A stretch of 64,000 nt of DNA from Arhodomonas sp051195215 (GTDB lineage Bacteria; Pseudomonadota; Gammaproteobacteria; Nitrococcales; Nitrococcaceae), in NCBI RefSeq assembly GCF_051195215.1, contig NZ_JBNAZM010000018.1, positions 1 through 64,000 of the forward strand, in the 5' to 3' direction. Below, piece after piece: positions 20,161-27,273 of the stretch. The translations under genes were made by a program, and so were the position numbers. Below the pieces are notes generated by a model. It had not been told where the DNA came from and did no database searches. It saw only the letters and a list, made by a program, of their open reading frames with translations. Numbering within the stretch: position 1 is the first letter of the stretch; each line of letters begins with the position of its first letter.

Positions 20161-21269
20161 CAGTATCGAAGCCGCAAACGAGGCGACAACGCCGCGGCTG
20201 GCTCCGGGATCTGCGGCGGCTCGCGCTGTTCGTGCTCAGGCGTACCCTTGCCCTGCTGGTCACCGTGCTGATGGGCGTCTATCTCACCATCATCATCGCC
20301 AACATGGGCGGCCGGGTGGACGAAATCCGCCGGGTACAGATCCGCAGCACCATCGCCGAGGAAGTCCGCGCCAGCCCCGAGTTCAGCGACCTCGGCGCGG
20401 AACGGCGCAACGACCTCATCGAAGAGCGCGTACAGCTCGAGGTCGAGCGGCTCAACCTGGACGAGCCGTTCATCTACCGCAGCTTCGACTACCTCAATCA
20501 GGCAGTCCGGCTGAACCTGGGGCGCGCCGAGCAGATGACCAGCGATCGGGGCTCGCGACGGGTGCGCGACATCATCACCGAGCGCCTGCCGGCGACCCTG
20601 GTGTTGTTCGGCACGGCCAACCTGCTGGTGTTCTTCACCGCCGTGTTCGTCGCGCTGCGGCTGTCCCGGCGCTACGGCAGCGCGCTGGACCGCACGGTCA
20701 TCGGTCTGGCACCGAGCTCCGCCGCGCCCGGCTGGTTCTACGGCATCTTCCTCATCCTGGTGTTCGCCTTCATCCTGCCCGTACTGCCCGCCGGCGGCAT
20801 GCTCGCGGTGCCGCCGCCACAGGGAACGCTCGCCTATGCGCTGAGCGTGCTCCAGCACATGGCCCTGCCCGTGGCGGCGATGTTCATCTCCCAGATATTC
20901 ATCTCCATCTATTCCTGGCGCACCTTCTTCCTCATTCACGCCAGCGAGGACTATGTGGAGATGGCACGGGCGAAAGGTCTGCCCGAGCGCGCCATCGAGC
21001 GGCGCTACATCCTCCGCCCGACGCTGGCGCCCATCGTCACGAGCTTCCTGCTGATGCTCATCGGCCTGTGGAGCGGCGCCATCATTCTCGAGCAAGTATT
21101 CAACTGGCCGGGGCTGGGCACCCTGCTCTTCCAGGCCATCGGCCACCGGGACACACCGGTGATCATCGGCGGCGTGGTGATATTCGCCTATCTGCTGGCA
21201 GCCACCGTGTTCGTGCTCGACATCCTCTACGCCATCCTCGATCCCCGCGTGCGAGTGGGGCCGGAATGA
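20157..21269 (+). CDS. ABC transporter permease, DppB/OppB type
   Basis: 370-residue inner-membrane permease. There is one N-terminal helix followed by a roughly 80-residue non-membrane insert rich in charged residues (residues about 45-130), then the binding-protein-dependent transport core. The EAA-like loop is ARAKGLPERAIERRYILRPTLAP, and the C-terminal block is IILEQVFNWPGLGTLLFQAIGHRD. Start and stop overlap the previous gene by ATGA. The insert is longer than in Escherichia coli DppB. Confidence 0.88.
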   Translation: MTVSKPQTRRQRRGWLRDLRRLALFVLRRTLALLVTVLMGVYLTIIIANMGGRVDEIRRVQIRSTIAEEVRASPEFSDLGAERRNDLIEERVQLEVERLNLDEPFIYRSFDYLNQAVRLNLGRAEQMTSDRGSRRVRDIITERLPATLVLFGTANLLVFFTAVFVALRLSRRYGSALDRTVIGLAPSSAAPGWFYGIFLILVFAFILPVLPAGGMLAVPPPQGTLAYALSVLQHMALPVAAMFISQIFISIYSWRTFFLIHASEDYVEMARAKGLPERAIERRYILRPTLAPIVTSFLLMLIGLWSGAIILEQVFNWPGLGTLLFQAIGHRDTPVIIGGVVIFAYLLAATVFVLDILYAILDPRVRVGPE

Positions 21270-21297
21270 GGGAAGGAGCCACCATGGAGGTCGCCCG

Positions 21298-22629
21298 ATG
21301 AGCCGCTGGCGCGAAGGCCTGGCGCAGCTCCGCGAATACCCCTCCGCCATCGCGGGTGCGGTGATCGTGCTGTTCCTCGTGGCGCTGTCGGTCTACACCG
21401 TCATCGCCATTCCGTACAGCGAGGCCCTGGAGAAATGGCGCGGCGGCGCGGTATGGCAGCGTAACCCGGTGAACGCCTCGCCGGCGTGGGCGGACCGTCT
21501 CGCTGGGGGCAACCTGCCCGCGACGCTCACGGTAACGAGCGCTGCGGCGGATCAAAGCGTCGAGACGTTCCCCGGCGGCCGCCGCATCAGCATCCCGCTC
21601 GCGTTCCGGTTCGACGCCGGCGGATTCCCCAGCGAGATCAGCCTGTTCCTGGAAGCGCAGTTCGACAAGCGCCCGCCGTTCGTGCGACTGACCTGGGAAA
21701 CACCCGACGGCCGCACGATCCCCCTGGGGAGCTATCAGGCCGCCGAGCAGGAGCGCATCGCCCTTTCCCAGGACTGGGCCCTGCAGCGCCGTCTCGGCGA
21801 ACCCGCCCACGTCGGCCTCTTCGCCCGGCCCGACGGCCAGAGCCCTCCTGAAGTGCAGACCGGCGACTACCGCCTGACCGTGGATGCCATCGTCTTCGAG
21901 GAGAATGCCGGCGTCTCCGCCGACCTGGTGGTCTACGGCCAGGTCCACGGCCTCGCCGGCACCGACCACCAGCGCCGCGACCTTCTGCTGGCGCTGCTGT
22001 GGGGCACACCGGTGGCACTGGCCTTCGGCCTGCTGGCCACCGTCGGCACCACCGTCACCACCCTCGTGGTCGCGGCGGTGGGCGTGTGGTACCGGGGCTG
22101 GGTGGACGCCCTGATCCAGCGGCTCACCGAGGTCAACATGATCCTGCCGATCCTGCCCGTGCTGGTGATGGTGGGCACCCTCTACTCCACCAGCATCTGG
22201 GTATTGCTGGCGGTGGTGATCGCGCTGGGCATCTTCAGCGCCAGCGTGAAAATGTACCGCGCCATGCTGCTGCCCATCCGCGAAGCGCCCTACATCGAAG
22301 CCGCCCAGGCCTACGGCGCGAGCAACGCCCGCATCATCCTGCGCTACATGATCCCGCGCATCCTGCCGGTGCTCATCCCCACGTTCGTGACGCTGATCCC
22401 CACCTTCGTGTTCCTGGAAGCATCACTGGCGCTGCTCGGCCTGGGCGACCCCGCCTTGCCTACCTGGGGCAAGATCCTCAACGACGCCCAGAACCAGAGC
22501 GCGCTCTATCACGGCTTCTTCTACTGGGTGCTGGAGCCCGCGGCGCTGCTGATGGTCACCGGCCTCGGCTTCGCCATGTTCGGCTTCGCCCTGGACCGGA
22601 TCTTCAACCCCAGGCTGAGAAGCGTCTAA
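21298..22629 (+). CDS. ABC transporter permease, DppC/OppC type
   Basis: 443-residue permease, longer than the usual 300. After the first helix (residues about 20-40) comes an extracytoplasmic insert of about 180 residues with beta-like character. The transport core follows from about residue 220 with the coupling loop QAYGASNARIILRYMIPRILP. It is separated from dppB by 28 bp. It is the last gene before the defence island; the matching ATPase genes are found 14.8 kb away at 37389. Confidence 0.87.
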   Translation: MSRWREGLAQLREYPSAIAGAVIVLFLVALSVYTVIAIPYSEALEKWRGGAVWQRNPVNASPAWADRLAGGNLPATLTVTSAAADQSVETFPGGRRISIPLAFRFDAGGFPSEISLFLEAQFDKRPPFVRLTWETPDGRTIPLGSYQAAEQERIALSQDWALQRRLGEPAHVGLFARPDGQSPPEVQTGDYRLTVDAIVFEENAGVSADLVVYGQVHGLAGTDHQRRDLLLALLWGTPVALAFGLLATVGTTVTTLVVAAVGVWYRGWVDALIQRLTEVNMILPILPVLVMVGTLYSTSIWVLLAVVIALGIFSASVKMYRAMLLPIREAPYIEAAQAYGASNARIILRYMIPRILPVLIPTFVTLIPTFVFLEASLALLGLGDPALPTWGKILNDAQNQSALYHGFFYWVLEPAALLMVTGLGFAMFGFALDRIFNPRLRSV

Positions 22630-22640
22630 ATGAGAACTGG

Positions 22641-22671
22641 TTGGCAATACCGAAGACGAATGACCTAAGAT
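22641..22671 (+). promoter_or_regulatory. Candidate promoter of the WYL regulator
   Basis: TTGGCA at 22641-22646 and TAAGAT at 22666-22671 with 19-bp spacing fit a weak sigma-70 promoter. It lies in the 75-bp gap between the permease stop and the WYL gene. The base composition drops sharply here, close to the presumed left island boundary. Confidence 0.4.
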
Positions 22672-22704
22672 TCAGGGCAAATGACGATTCGGGGCAGGAC
22701 GCCC

Positions 22705-23673
22705 ATGAGCCGTACCGCACGCATTTACCGCATCCACGAGCTGCTCCGCGGCAATCACCGGCCCGTGCCGTTCCAGCGGTTGCGCGAAGCCCTCGAAGTG
22801 TCCGACGCCACCATCAAGCGGGACATCCAGTTCCTGCGCGACCGGCTGGGAGCGCCGCTGGAATACGACCCGCACGCCAACGGCTACCACTACGATGAGC
22901 GCGACGGCCCCTTCGAACTGCCCGGCCTGTGGCTCAACCACAGCGAACTCTATGCCCTGCTCGCCGCCGAGCAACTACTGGAGGCGGTCCAGCCCGGCGT
23001 ATTGAGTGACCGCATCGGCCCGCTGCGCAGCCGGATCCGCCAACTGCTCGGCGACAGCGGCGCCGACGCCGAGGACTTCGCGCAGCGCGTCCGTATAGAC
23101 AGAGTCACCTCACGTGCGGCTCCCGGCGAGGCGTTCACCCTTGTCGCCGACGCTACACTGGCGCGCCGCCAGCTTGCTTTCCACTACCACGGCCGCGCCC
23201 GCGACCGGCGTAGCCACCGGCGCGTGCACCCACAGCAGCTGATCCACTATCGGGGTAACTGGTACCTCTCCGCCTGGTGCACCGAGCAACAGGCCCTGCG
23301 GGTCTTCTCCCTGGATCGGATCGAGGGCGCCGAGATCCTGGACGCCCCGGCACAGGACGAAAACCCCACCGCCCACGATCGCCACCTTCGCAGCAGCTTC
23401 GGCATCTTCACGGGCACCGCCGAGTCCTGGGCAGTACTGCGCTTCTCGCCCCACGCCGCCCGCTGGGTCGCCGACGAACACTGGCATCCCGACCAGATCG
23501 GCCACTGGACGCCGGACGGGCAATGGGAGCTCCAGGTGCCCTACTCCGACCCCACCGAGCTGATACAGGAAGTGCTGCGCCACGGGCCGGACGTAGAGGT
23601 CTTAGCTCCAAACGAACTGCGAGAGCACGCCACTCATCGTCTGCAAGAAGCGACTAGACTGTATAAGAAGTGA
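22705..23673 (+). CDS. WYL-domain transcriptional regulator
   Basis: 322 residues. An N-terminal winged HTH (about 4-60; LREALEVSDATIKRDIQFLR is the recognition part) is followed by a WYL domain (RRVHPQQLIHYRGNWYLSAWC, about 170-210) and a C-terminal WCX extension. WYL proteins are ligand-responsive regulators often found in phage-defence islands, where some repress cas or defence operons. I chose ATG 22705, with AGGA 8 nt upstream; an ATG at 22681 adds eight residues. It opens the island and is the obvious candidate regulator for the genes downstream. Confidence 0.88.
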   Translation: MSRTARIYRIHELLRGNHRPVPFQRLREALEVSDATIKRDIQFLRDRLGAPLEYDPHANGYHYDERDGPFELPGLWLNHSELYALLAAEQLLEAVQPGVLSDRIGPLRSRIRQLLGDSGADAEDFAQRVRIDRVTSRAAPGEAFTLVADATLARRQLAFHYHGRARDRRSHRRVHPQQLIHYRGNWYLSAWCTEQQALRVFSLDRIEGAEILDAPAQDENPTAHDRHLRSSFGIFTGTAESWAVLRFSPHAARWVADEHWHPDQIGHWTPDGQWELQVPYSDPTELIQEVLRHGPDVEVLAPNELREHATHRLQEATRLYKK

Positions 23674-23699
23674 GGATCGTCGCCTGTAGCGGAGCCGCG

Positions 23700-23760
23700 T
23701 ATAATGGTGATGTATAGCGACGCTTACGGAACACGTAACGGTGTTCCTGTGTCATCACCC
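23700..23760 (+). promoter_or_regulatory. Promoter and stacked-hairpin 5' leader of the antitoxin gene
   Basis: A perfect TATAAT is at 23700-23705 (no clear -35). Just downstream lie two nested inverted repeats: GGTGATG (23706-23712) with CATCACC (23753-23759), and inside it GGAACAC (23728-23734) with GTGTTCC (23741-23747). As DNA this could be an autoregulatory operator; as RNA a stem-loop leader ending just before the AGGA ribosome site at 23764. Confidence 0.55.
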
Positions 23761-23776
23761 TACAGGAAAGCTACCG

Positions 23777-24025
23777 ATGGGCGACAAACTCACCCTTAGA
23801 GTCGATGAGGAACTCATTAATAGGGCCAAGCGCTATAGTCGCGCACATGGGATAACCGTGTCACAGCTTGTAGCGGAATACTTCGCGTTGCTTCAGAACG
23901 GCACAGACAACGAAGAGCATACTTGGCCTCCAATCACGCGTTCGTTATATGGTGCGCTGAAGGGGGCAAATGTCTCGCGCGACGATTATCGAGCGCATTT
24001 GGAGCGTAAATACCTCGGCGACTGA
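23777..24025 (+). CDS. Small antitoxin-like protein (DUF6364-type, RHH-like N-terminus)
   Basis: 82 residues. MGDKLTLRVDEELINRAKRYSRAHGITVSQLVAEYFALL matches the short ribbon-helix-helix-like N-terminus of DUF6364-type antitoxins that pair with PIN toxins. The C-terminus (SLYGALKGANVSRDDYRAHLERKYLGD) is the usual toxin-binding tail of such proteins. AGGA lies 9 nt upstream of the ATG. Unusually, it does not overlap the toxin gene: 194 bp separate them, with their own hairpin and promoter signals. Confidence 0.8.
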   Translation: MGDKLTLRVDEELINRAKRYSRAHGITVSQLVAEYFALLQNGTDNEEHTWPPITRSLYGALKGANVSRDDYRAHLERKYLGD

Positions 24026-24049
24026 CGGCGTTTGAGAAGTGAGTCACAA

Positions 24050-24077
24050 AATAGCGGCACTAAGCTATTACCTTTTT
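24050..24077 (+). terminator. Weak intrinsic terminator after the antitoxin gene
   Basis: AATAGC (24050-24055) and GCTATT (24064-24069) form a 6-bp stem with an 8-nt loop, followed by ACCTTTTT. The stem has only two G-C pairs, so termination would be partial. If it works, the PIN toxin gene needs its own promoter. Confidence 0.45.
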
Positions 24078-24113
24078 GGATAGTCCAATGTAGAGTATAA
24101 ACAAGCTGGACGG
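24073..24113 (+). promoter_or_regulatory. Promoter in front of the PIN toxin, overlapping a match to the pseudo-spacer
   Basis: TATAAA at 24096-24101 is a good -10 box, and TTTTTG (24073-24078) sits exactly 17 bp upstream as a weak -35. The stretch TGGATAGTCCAATGTAGAG (24077-24095) matches 17 of 19 bases of the pseudo-spacer at 24129-24147 and is preceded by TTT. A 37-nt protospacer starting at 24077 would run to 24113 and cover the -35 edge, the -10 and the transcription start. Confidence 0.6.
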
Positions 24114-24182
24114 TGGCTCCATTGAAGCTGGATCGTCCAAAGTAGAGATTCATCAGGACGATGCCGAATCCACCGTCCAGCT
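24104..24182 (+). ncRNA. Candidate CRISPR-like regulatory RNA (half-repeat, 37-nt pseudo-spacer, half-repeat)
   Basis: ATTGAAGC (24121-24128) equals the last 8 bases of the array repeat, the expected 5' handle, and GGC-two bases-CATTGAAGC matches 12 of 14. It is followed by a 37-nt pseudo-spacer (24129-24165), within the 35-40 nt range of array spacers. GAATCCACCGTC (24166 on) then matches 7 of 12 bases of the repeat start. AGCTGGACGGTGG (24104-24116) and CCACCGTCCAGCT (24170-24182) are perfect complements. Joined end to end, the two halves rebuild one repeat of about 38 nt with a stem at the same place as the real 36-nt repeat. No RNA evidence is available. Confidence 0.6.
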
Positions 24183-24223
24183 CCCAAAGTGCGACTTCCT
24201 GTGACTCGGAGCAGCCCCCATGA
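24161..24223 (+). CDS. Possible 20-residue leader ORF coupled to the PIN toxin
   Basis: An ATG at 24161, with AGGA close upstream, opens a 20-codon frame (MPNPPSSSQSATSCDSEQPP). Its TGA overlaps the toxin ATG as ATGA, so translation could be coupled. AGGA is only 2 nt from the ATG, which is too close for a standard site, and the peptide has no recognisable features. It overlaps the second half-repeat. It may be chance. Confidence 0.3.
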   Translation: MPNPPSSSQSATSCDSEQPP

Positions 24224-24627
24224 AGGTGGCCGTCGACATCAACATCCTTCTCGATGCGCTCTTGAAACGCGAACCTCATGCCCATCAAGCAGCACACCTA
24301 CTCACCGCATTCGAAAGGGGCATCATCGCAGGCCACCTCTGCGCGGCTTCCGTCGACACACTCTATTACCTGCTCAACCGCGCTTCCGACCAACGAACCG
24401 CGAAGAGACTGCTGACGGATATCCTAGGGCTCATGTCGATCCTCCCCGTCAATGACCAAGTCATTCTCGCGGCGCTCCAACTCGGCTGGACCGACCTAGA
24501 AGACGCGATCATCCACGAATCAGCGAGACTATCGGGCATGGACGCGATCATCACACGTGACAAGGGATTTTCGGCTGGGACCTTGCCAGCGCTAACAGCT
24601 ACTGAAGTTCTCGCACACCCCCGATAG
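24220..24627 (+). CDS. PIN-domain toxin (VapC-like ribonuclease)
   Basis: 135 residues. The PIN acidic residues are visible: D5 in MKVAVDINILLD, the SVDTLYYLL helix in the region of the second acidic residue, DLEDAIIHESA for the third, and DAIITRDKGF near the C-terminus. PIN toxins of this group cleave RNA, often tRNA or rRNA. GGAG lies 8 nt upstream of the ATG. The expected partner is the small antitoxin at 23777, but a promoter and a CRISPR-like element lie between them. csb1 begins 121 bp downstream. Confidence 0.88.
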   Translation: MKVAVDINILLDALLKREPHAHQAAHLLTAFERGIIAGHLCAASVDTLYYLLNRASDQRTAKRLLTDILGLMSILPVNDQVILAALQLGWTDLEDAIIHESARLSGMDAIITRDKGFSAGTLPALTATEVLAHPR

Positions 24628-24649
24628 CCACCGCCGCCCCATGTGGCTG

Positions 24650-24664
24650 GCTCACCCTGTGAGC
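24650..24664. promoter_or_regulatory. Perfect palindrome upstream of the cas operon
   Basis: GCTCAC-CCT-GTGAGC is a perfect 6-bp dyad in the 121-bp gap between the PIN toxin and csb1. There is no following T run, so an operator is more likely than a terminator. I see no convincing -35/-10 pair for csb1, which may be transcribed from the toxin promoter. Confidence 0.35.
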
Positions 24665-24748
24665 TACCCCGTATGCCACAGTCCAGACAACCGCCTAGCG
24701 GATAACACACCACTGACAATCGAAAGGGATATTTGAGAGGGGGCCACC

Positions 24749-25912
24749 ATGCAGGCATTAACCTGGAAGAACCTGAAAGAAGCGCTAGCCCATGGCTCCA
24801 TGCTTCGGATTCAACAGCACTTGGAACCCACCGGCTCAGGTGGACTCGTCTATCCGCCCACCTACGGCGGTGGCGGACACATATTCCGAGAAGCGTGGAT
24901 CGAAGATGAGCGCCGACAGATAGTGGTGCTCGATTCACCGCAGAGCCAATCCAACCGCATCGAAGAGGCCCTGCTTGCGGCCCATCGCCGGGGCGACATT
25001 CGATACCCGGATATCGAAATTACCGTGCCTTCACCCATGGGCCAAGAACACTACTCCATCCTGCAACTGTCCCATCGCGTCTATGACGCGGCGTTGCTGT
25101 TGACGGAACAGGACGGCATCCCTTTCAAACGGACCGATGTCGGTAAAGCAATATACGGAGCACGGCTGGAGCGGGCCACCGGCCTTCATGTGCATGCGCC
25201 AGTGACACTGGTACTGGGCGGCTGGGACAGCCACAGCGGCGGCGGACCGCTAAGCGCCAAGATCCCCCGCGTGGTCACCTCCGAAATCGTCGGGGTCGAT
25301 GCGATCCCAGCGCAGCGGGGGGCAGTGAAGTTCGACCCCATGGATATCCGCAAGGGCGCTGGGCCTGTGTACGAAAGCCAGGATCCTGAACGGGTCTTTG
25401 AGCTAGACAAGAAACATGCCAAGGAAAAGAAGGATAAAAACCCGTCCGATGTAGGCCTTGGCAACGTGCCGAGCACCGAGGAACGCGGCGCCTCCATTCG
25501 CTATGCACTGCAGAGCTCACTCGTCTCCCTGGCCGCCGTACGTCGCCTCCGATTTGAGGACGATCAGGGGCAACTCGACCTGCAAAGGGACCGCGCGGGT
25601 CAAGTCAGCACAGTGGCCCTCGGACTCTACGGGCTACTGGCACAGATGGAGGCCGGGTACTTCCTGCGCTCAGGCTGCGACCTCATTCCCACGAGCACGC
25701 CGACCCTGGAGGTTGTGGGCCGCACGCTAGAGGAGGTGGAACACTTCGCCATCGGGCCGAACGACGCGCGCGCCCTGCTCGAACGTAGCCTCGAAGAAGC
25801 AGAAGAAGTGGGACTCGCCTGGCGCCGCGAGACCATGTCGGTAACCGCTGACGACCGGTTACAGGTACTCGTGCGCCGAAGCCGCGAGACAGCCCAAGCG
25901 GAAGAGGAGTAG
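24749..25912 (+). CDS. csb1: Type I-G Cas7 backbone protein Csb1
   Basis: 387 residues. It belongs to the Csb1/GSU0053 family, the Cas7 subunit that coats the crRNA in the type I-G (formerly I-U) effector. Recognisable features are the start with LRIQQHLEPTGSGGLVYPPTYG, SQSNRIEEALL, and the central VTLVLGGWDSHSGGGP...KIPRVVTSEIVGVD region. A charged loop (DKKHAKEKKDKNPSDVG) interrupts the middle. It is the first gene of the cas operon; csb2 starts 5 bp after its stop. Confidence 0.92.
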   Translation: MQALTWKNLKEALAHGSMLRIQQHLEPTGSGGLVYPPTYGGGGHIFREAWIEDERRQIVVLDSPQSQSNRIEEALLAAHRRGDIRYPDIEITVPSPMGQEHYSILQLSHRVYDAALLLTEQDGIPFKRTDVGKAIYGARLERATGLHVHAPVTLVLGGWDSHSGGGPLSAKIPRVVTSEIVGVDAIPAQRGAVKFDPMDIRKGAGPVYESQDPERVFELDKKHAKEKKDKNPSDVGLGNVPSTEERGASIRYALQSSLVSLAAVRRLRFEDDQGQLDLQRDRAGQVSTVALGLYGLLAQMEAGYFLRSGCDLIPTSTPTLEVVGRTLEEVEHFAIGPNDARALLERSLEEAEEVGLAWRRETMSVTADDRLQVLVRRSRETAQAEEE

Positions 25913-25917
25913 ACGAC

Positions 25918-27273
25918 GTGCTGGTGGTCGAGGTCTCCTTTCCCGGTGGGCGCTGCTATGCGGCGAGCAGCCATGCCCCAGAAGAGCCGGAATGGCCGCC
26001 CCATCCTTCCCGACTGTTCTCTGCACTCGTGGCAGCAGCCGGCAACGGGGAAGGCAGTCTAGACCAAGCCCGCCCGGCTCTGGAATGGCTAGAACGACAG
26101 GCGCCACCGATGATCCAAACACCGGCGGCCGACCGGAGCCCGGCACCCACAAATTACGTGCCACCAGCAGATCTCAATACCCAAAAACAAGTGGTGGAGC
26201 ACCCCCTGTTTCGAGTGCGCAAACCGCGTCAGTTCCCAGTCGCCTATCCACTCGGCATTCCGGTAGTGCGGTATGGGTGGGACACCGATGCACCGGCCTC
26301 AGTAGTGGACATGCTGGACGGACTTTGCGGGCGCCTCACGCATGTGGGCACCTCCCACTCCATGGCCGTGGCGCGTGCGTATCGCGGTGAGCTGAACGAG
26401 CCTGATTTCGAGCCAGGCACAGAGGGCGATGAGTACTTCCGAGTAGTCGCTCCGGGTCGGTTGCAGGAGCTGGAAGCCCTTTACCATCGCAAACATCCTG
26501 ATGTCCGGCGTCCGCCTTCCGGACTGGAACCATTGAGCGGTTACCGCGACCTGAGGCGATGGACGGCTACGGCCAGTGGCCCCTTTGACACCGTGCACAT
26601 CCTGCGCCTCGCTCATATCACCCACGACCTGGGCTCGGCCAAAATGCTCGCAGCCGCGATGCGTACCACGGTGCTCGAAGCGTGCAAGGATTCTCCGCCG
26701 GCGGCAATTCTGGGACGGTCCGACCGCACTCACGTGGCGTGGCTATCTCTAGGGGATATCGGCCATCGTCACGCACGCGGACGTGTCCTCGGTATGGCAA
26801 CCGCCCTCCCCCGTGACATGAGCGAAGAGGACCGGCTCACTTTTCTGCAGGCAATGGGAACAGTACAGAACGAAGGGCTACAGCTTCCAGACGGGCGCCG
26901 CGTACCGGTAGAACCTCCCGATCCGGAACGACAACCACCCGTGGCGCTAATGCCGGCAACCTGGATACGCCCCGCACGGCAGTGGACCACGGCGACTCCA
27001 GTTGTTCCCGATCGGCTCCCCAAACGACGCAATACTGATGCGTATGCGCGGGCCATAGGCGACAGCTTGAGCCGTGCGGGCTATCCCGAACCAGAAGAAA
27101 TATACGTGCTATCCCGCCCGTTCTGGCAGGGAGCTCCCTCAATTGAGGCGTACAACATCCGCCTGCCCCGATTCCATGCCTTGATCCGTTTCCCGGAGCC
27201 GGTGCAGGGACCGGTGATCGCCGGGCGTTTACGGTACTTCGGGATCGGGCTTTTCCGGCCCTCGGAGGAATGA
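25918..27273 (+). CDS. csb2: Type I-G Cas5-Cas6 fusion protein Csb2 (GTG start)
   Basis: 451 residues of the Csb2/GSU0054 family. In I-G systems Csb2 combines the Cas5 role (holding the crRNA 5' handle) with the Cas6 role (repeat cleavage). The N-terminal Cas5-like part has EWPPHPSRLFSALVAA. The C-terminal Cas6-like part has RTHVAWLSLGDIGHRHARGRVLGMA and ends with the RAMP glycine-rich loop VIAGRLRYFGIGLFRP. The GTG start at 25918 is needed to include the conserved first strand. It overlaps cas3 by ATGA. Confidence 0.9.
   Translation: MLVVEVSFPGGRCYAASSHAPEEPEWPPHPSRLFSALVAAAGNGEGSLDQARPALEWLERQAPPMIQTPAADRSPAPTNYVPPADLNTQKQVVEHPLFRVRKPRQFPVAYPLGIPVVRYGWDTDAPASVVDMLDGLCGRLTHVGTSHSMAVARAYRGELNEPDFEPGTEGDEYFRVVAPGRLQELEALYHRKHPDVRRPPSGLEPLSGYRDLRRWTATASGPFDTVHILRLAHITHDLGSAKMLAAAMRTTVLEACKDSPPAAILGRSDRTHVAWLSLGDIGHRHARGRVLGMATALPRDMSEEDRLTFLQAMGTVQNEGLQLPDGRRVPVEPPDPERQPPVALMPATWIRPARQWTTATPVVPDRLPKRRNTDAYARAIGDSLSRAGYPEPEEIYVLSRPFWQGAPSIEAYNIRLPRFHALIRFPEPVQGPVIAGRLRYFGIGLFRPSEE

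Noticed and set aside
24077..24147. The two 19-bp direct repeats as simple tandem operators for a repressor
   Set aside because: Not fully excluded, but it does not explain the exact repeat handle, the 37-nt spacing, the TTT before the target, or the half-repeat complementarity; the guide model explains all of them.
24650..24664. GCTCAC-CCT-GTGAGC as a terminator after the PIN toxin gene
   Set aside because: There is no T run on either strand; an operator is more plausible.
24628..24748. A second CRISPR-like guide target in front of csb1 (CreR-type control of cas genes)
   Set aside because: I found no match to the pseudo-spacer and no further repeat remnant in this gap.
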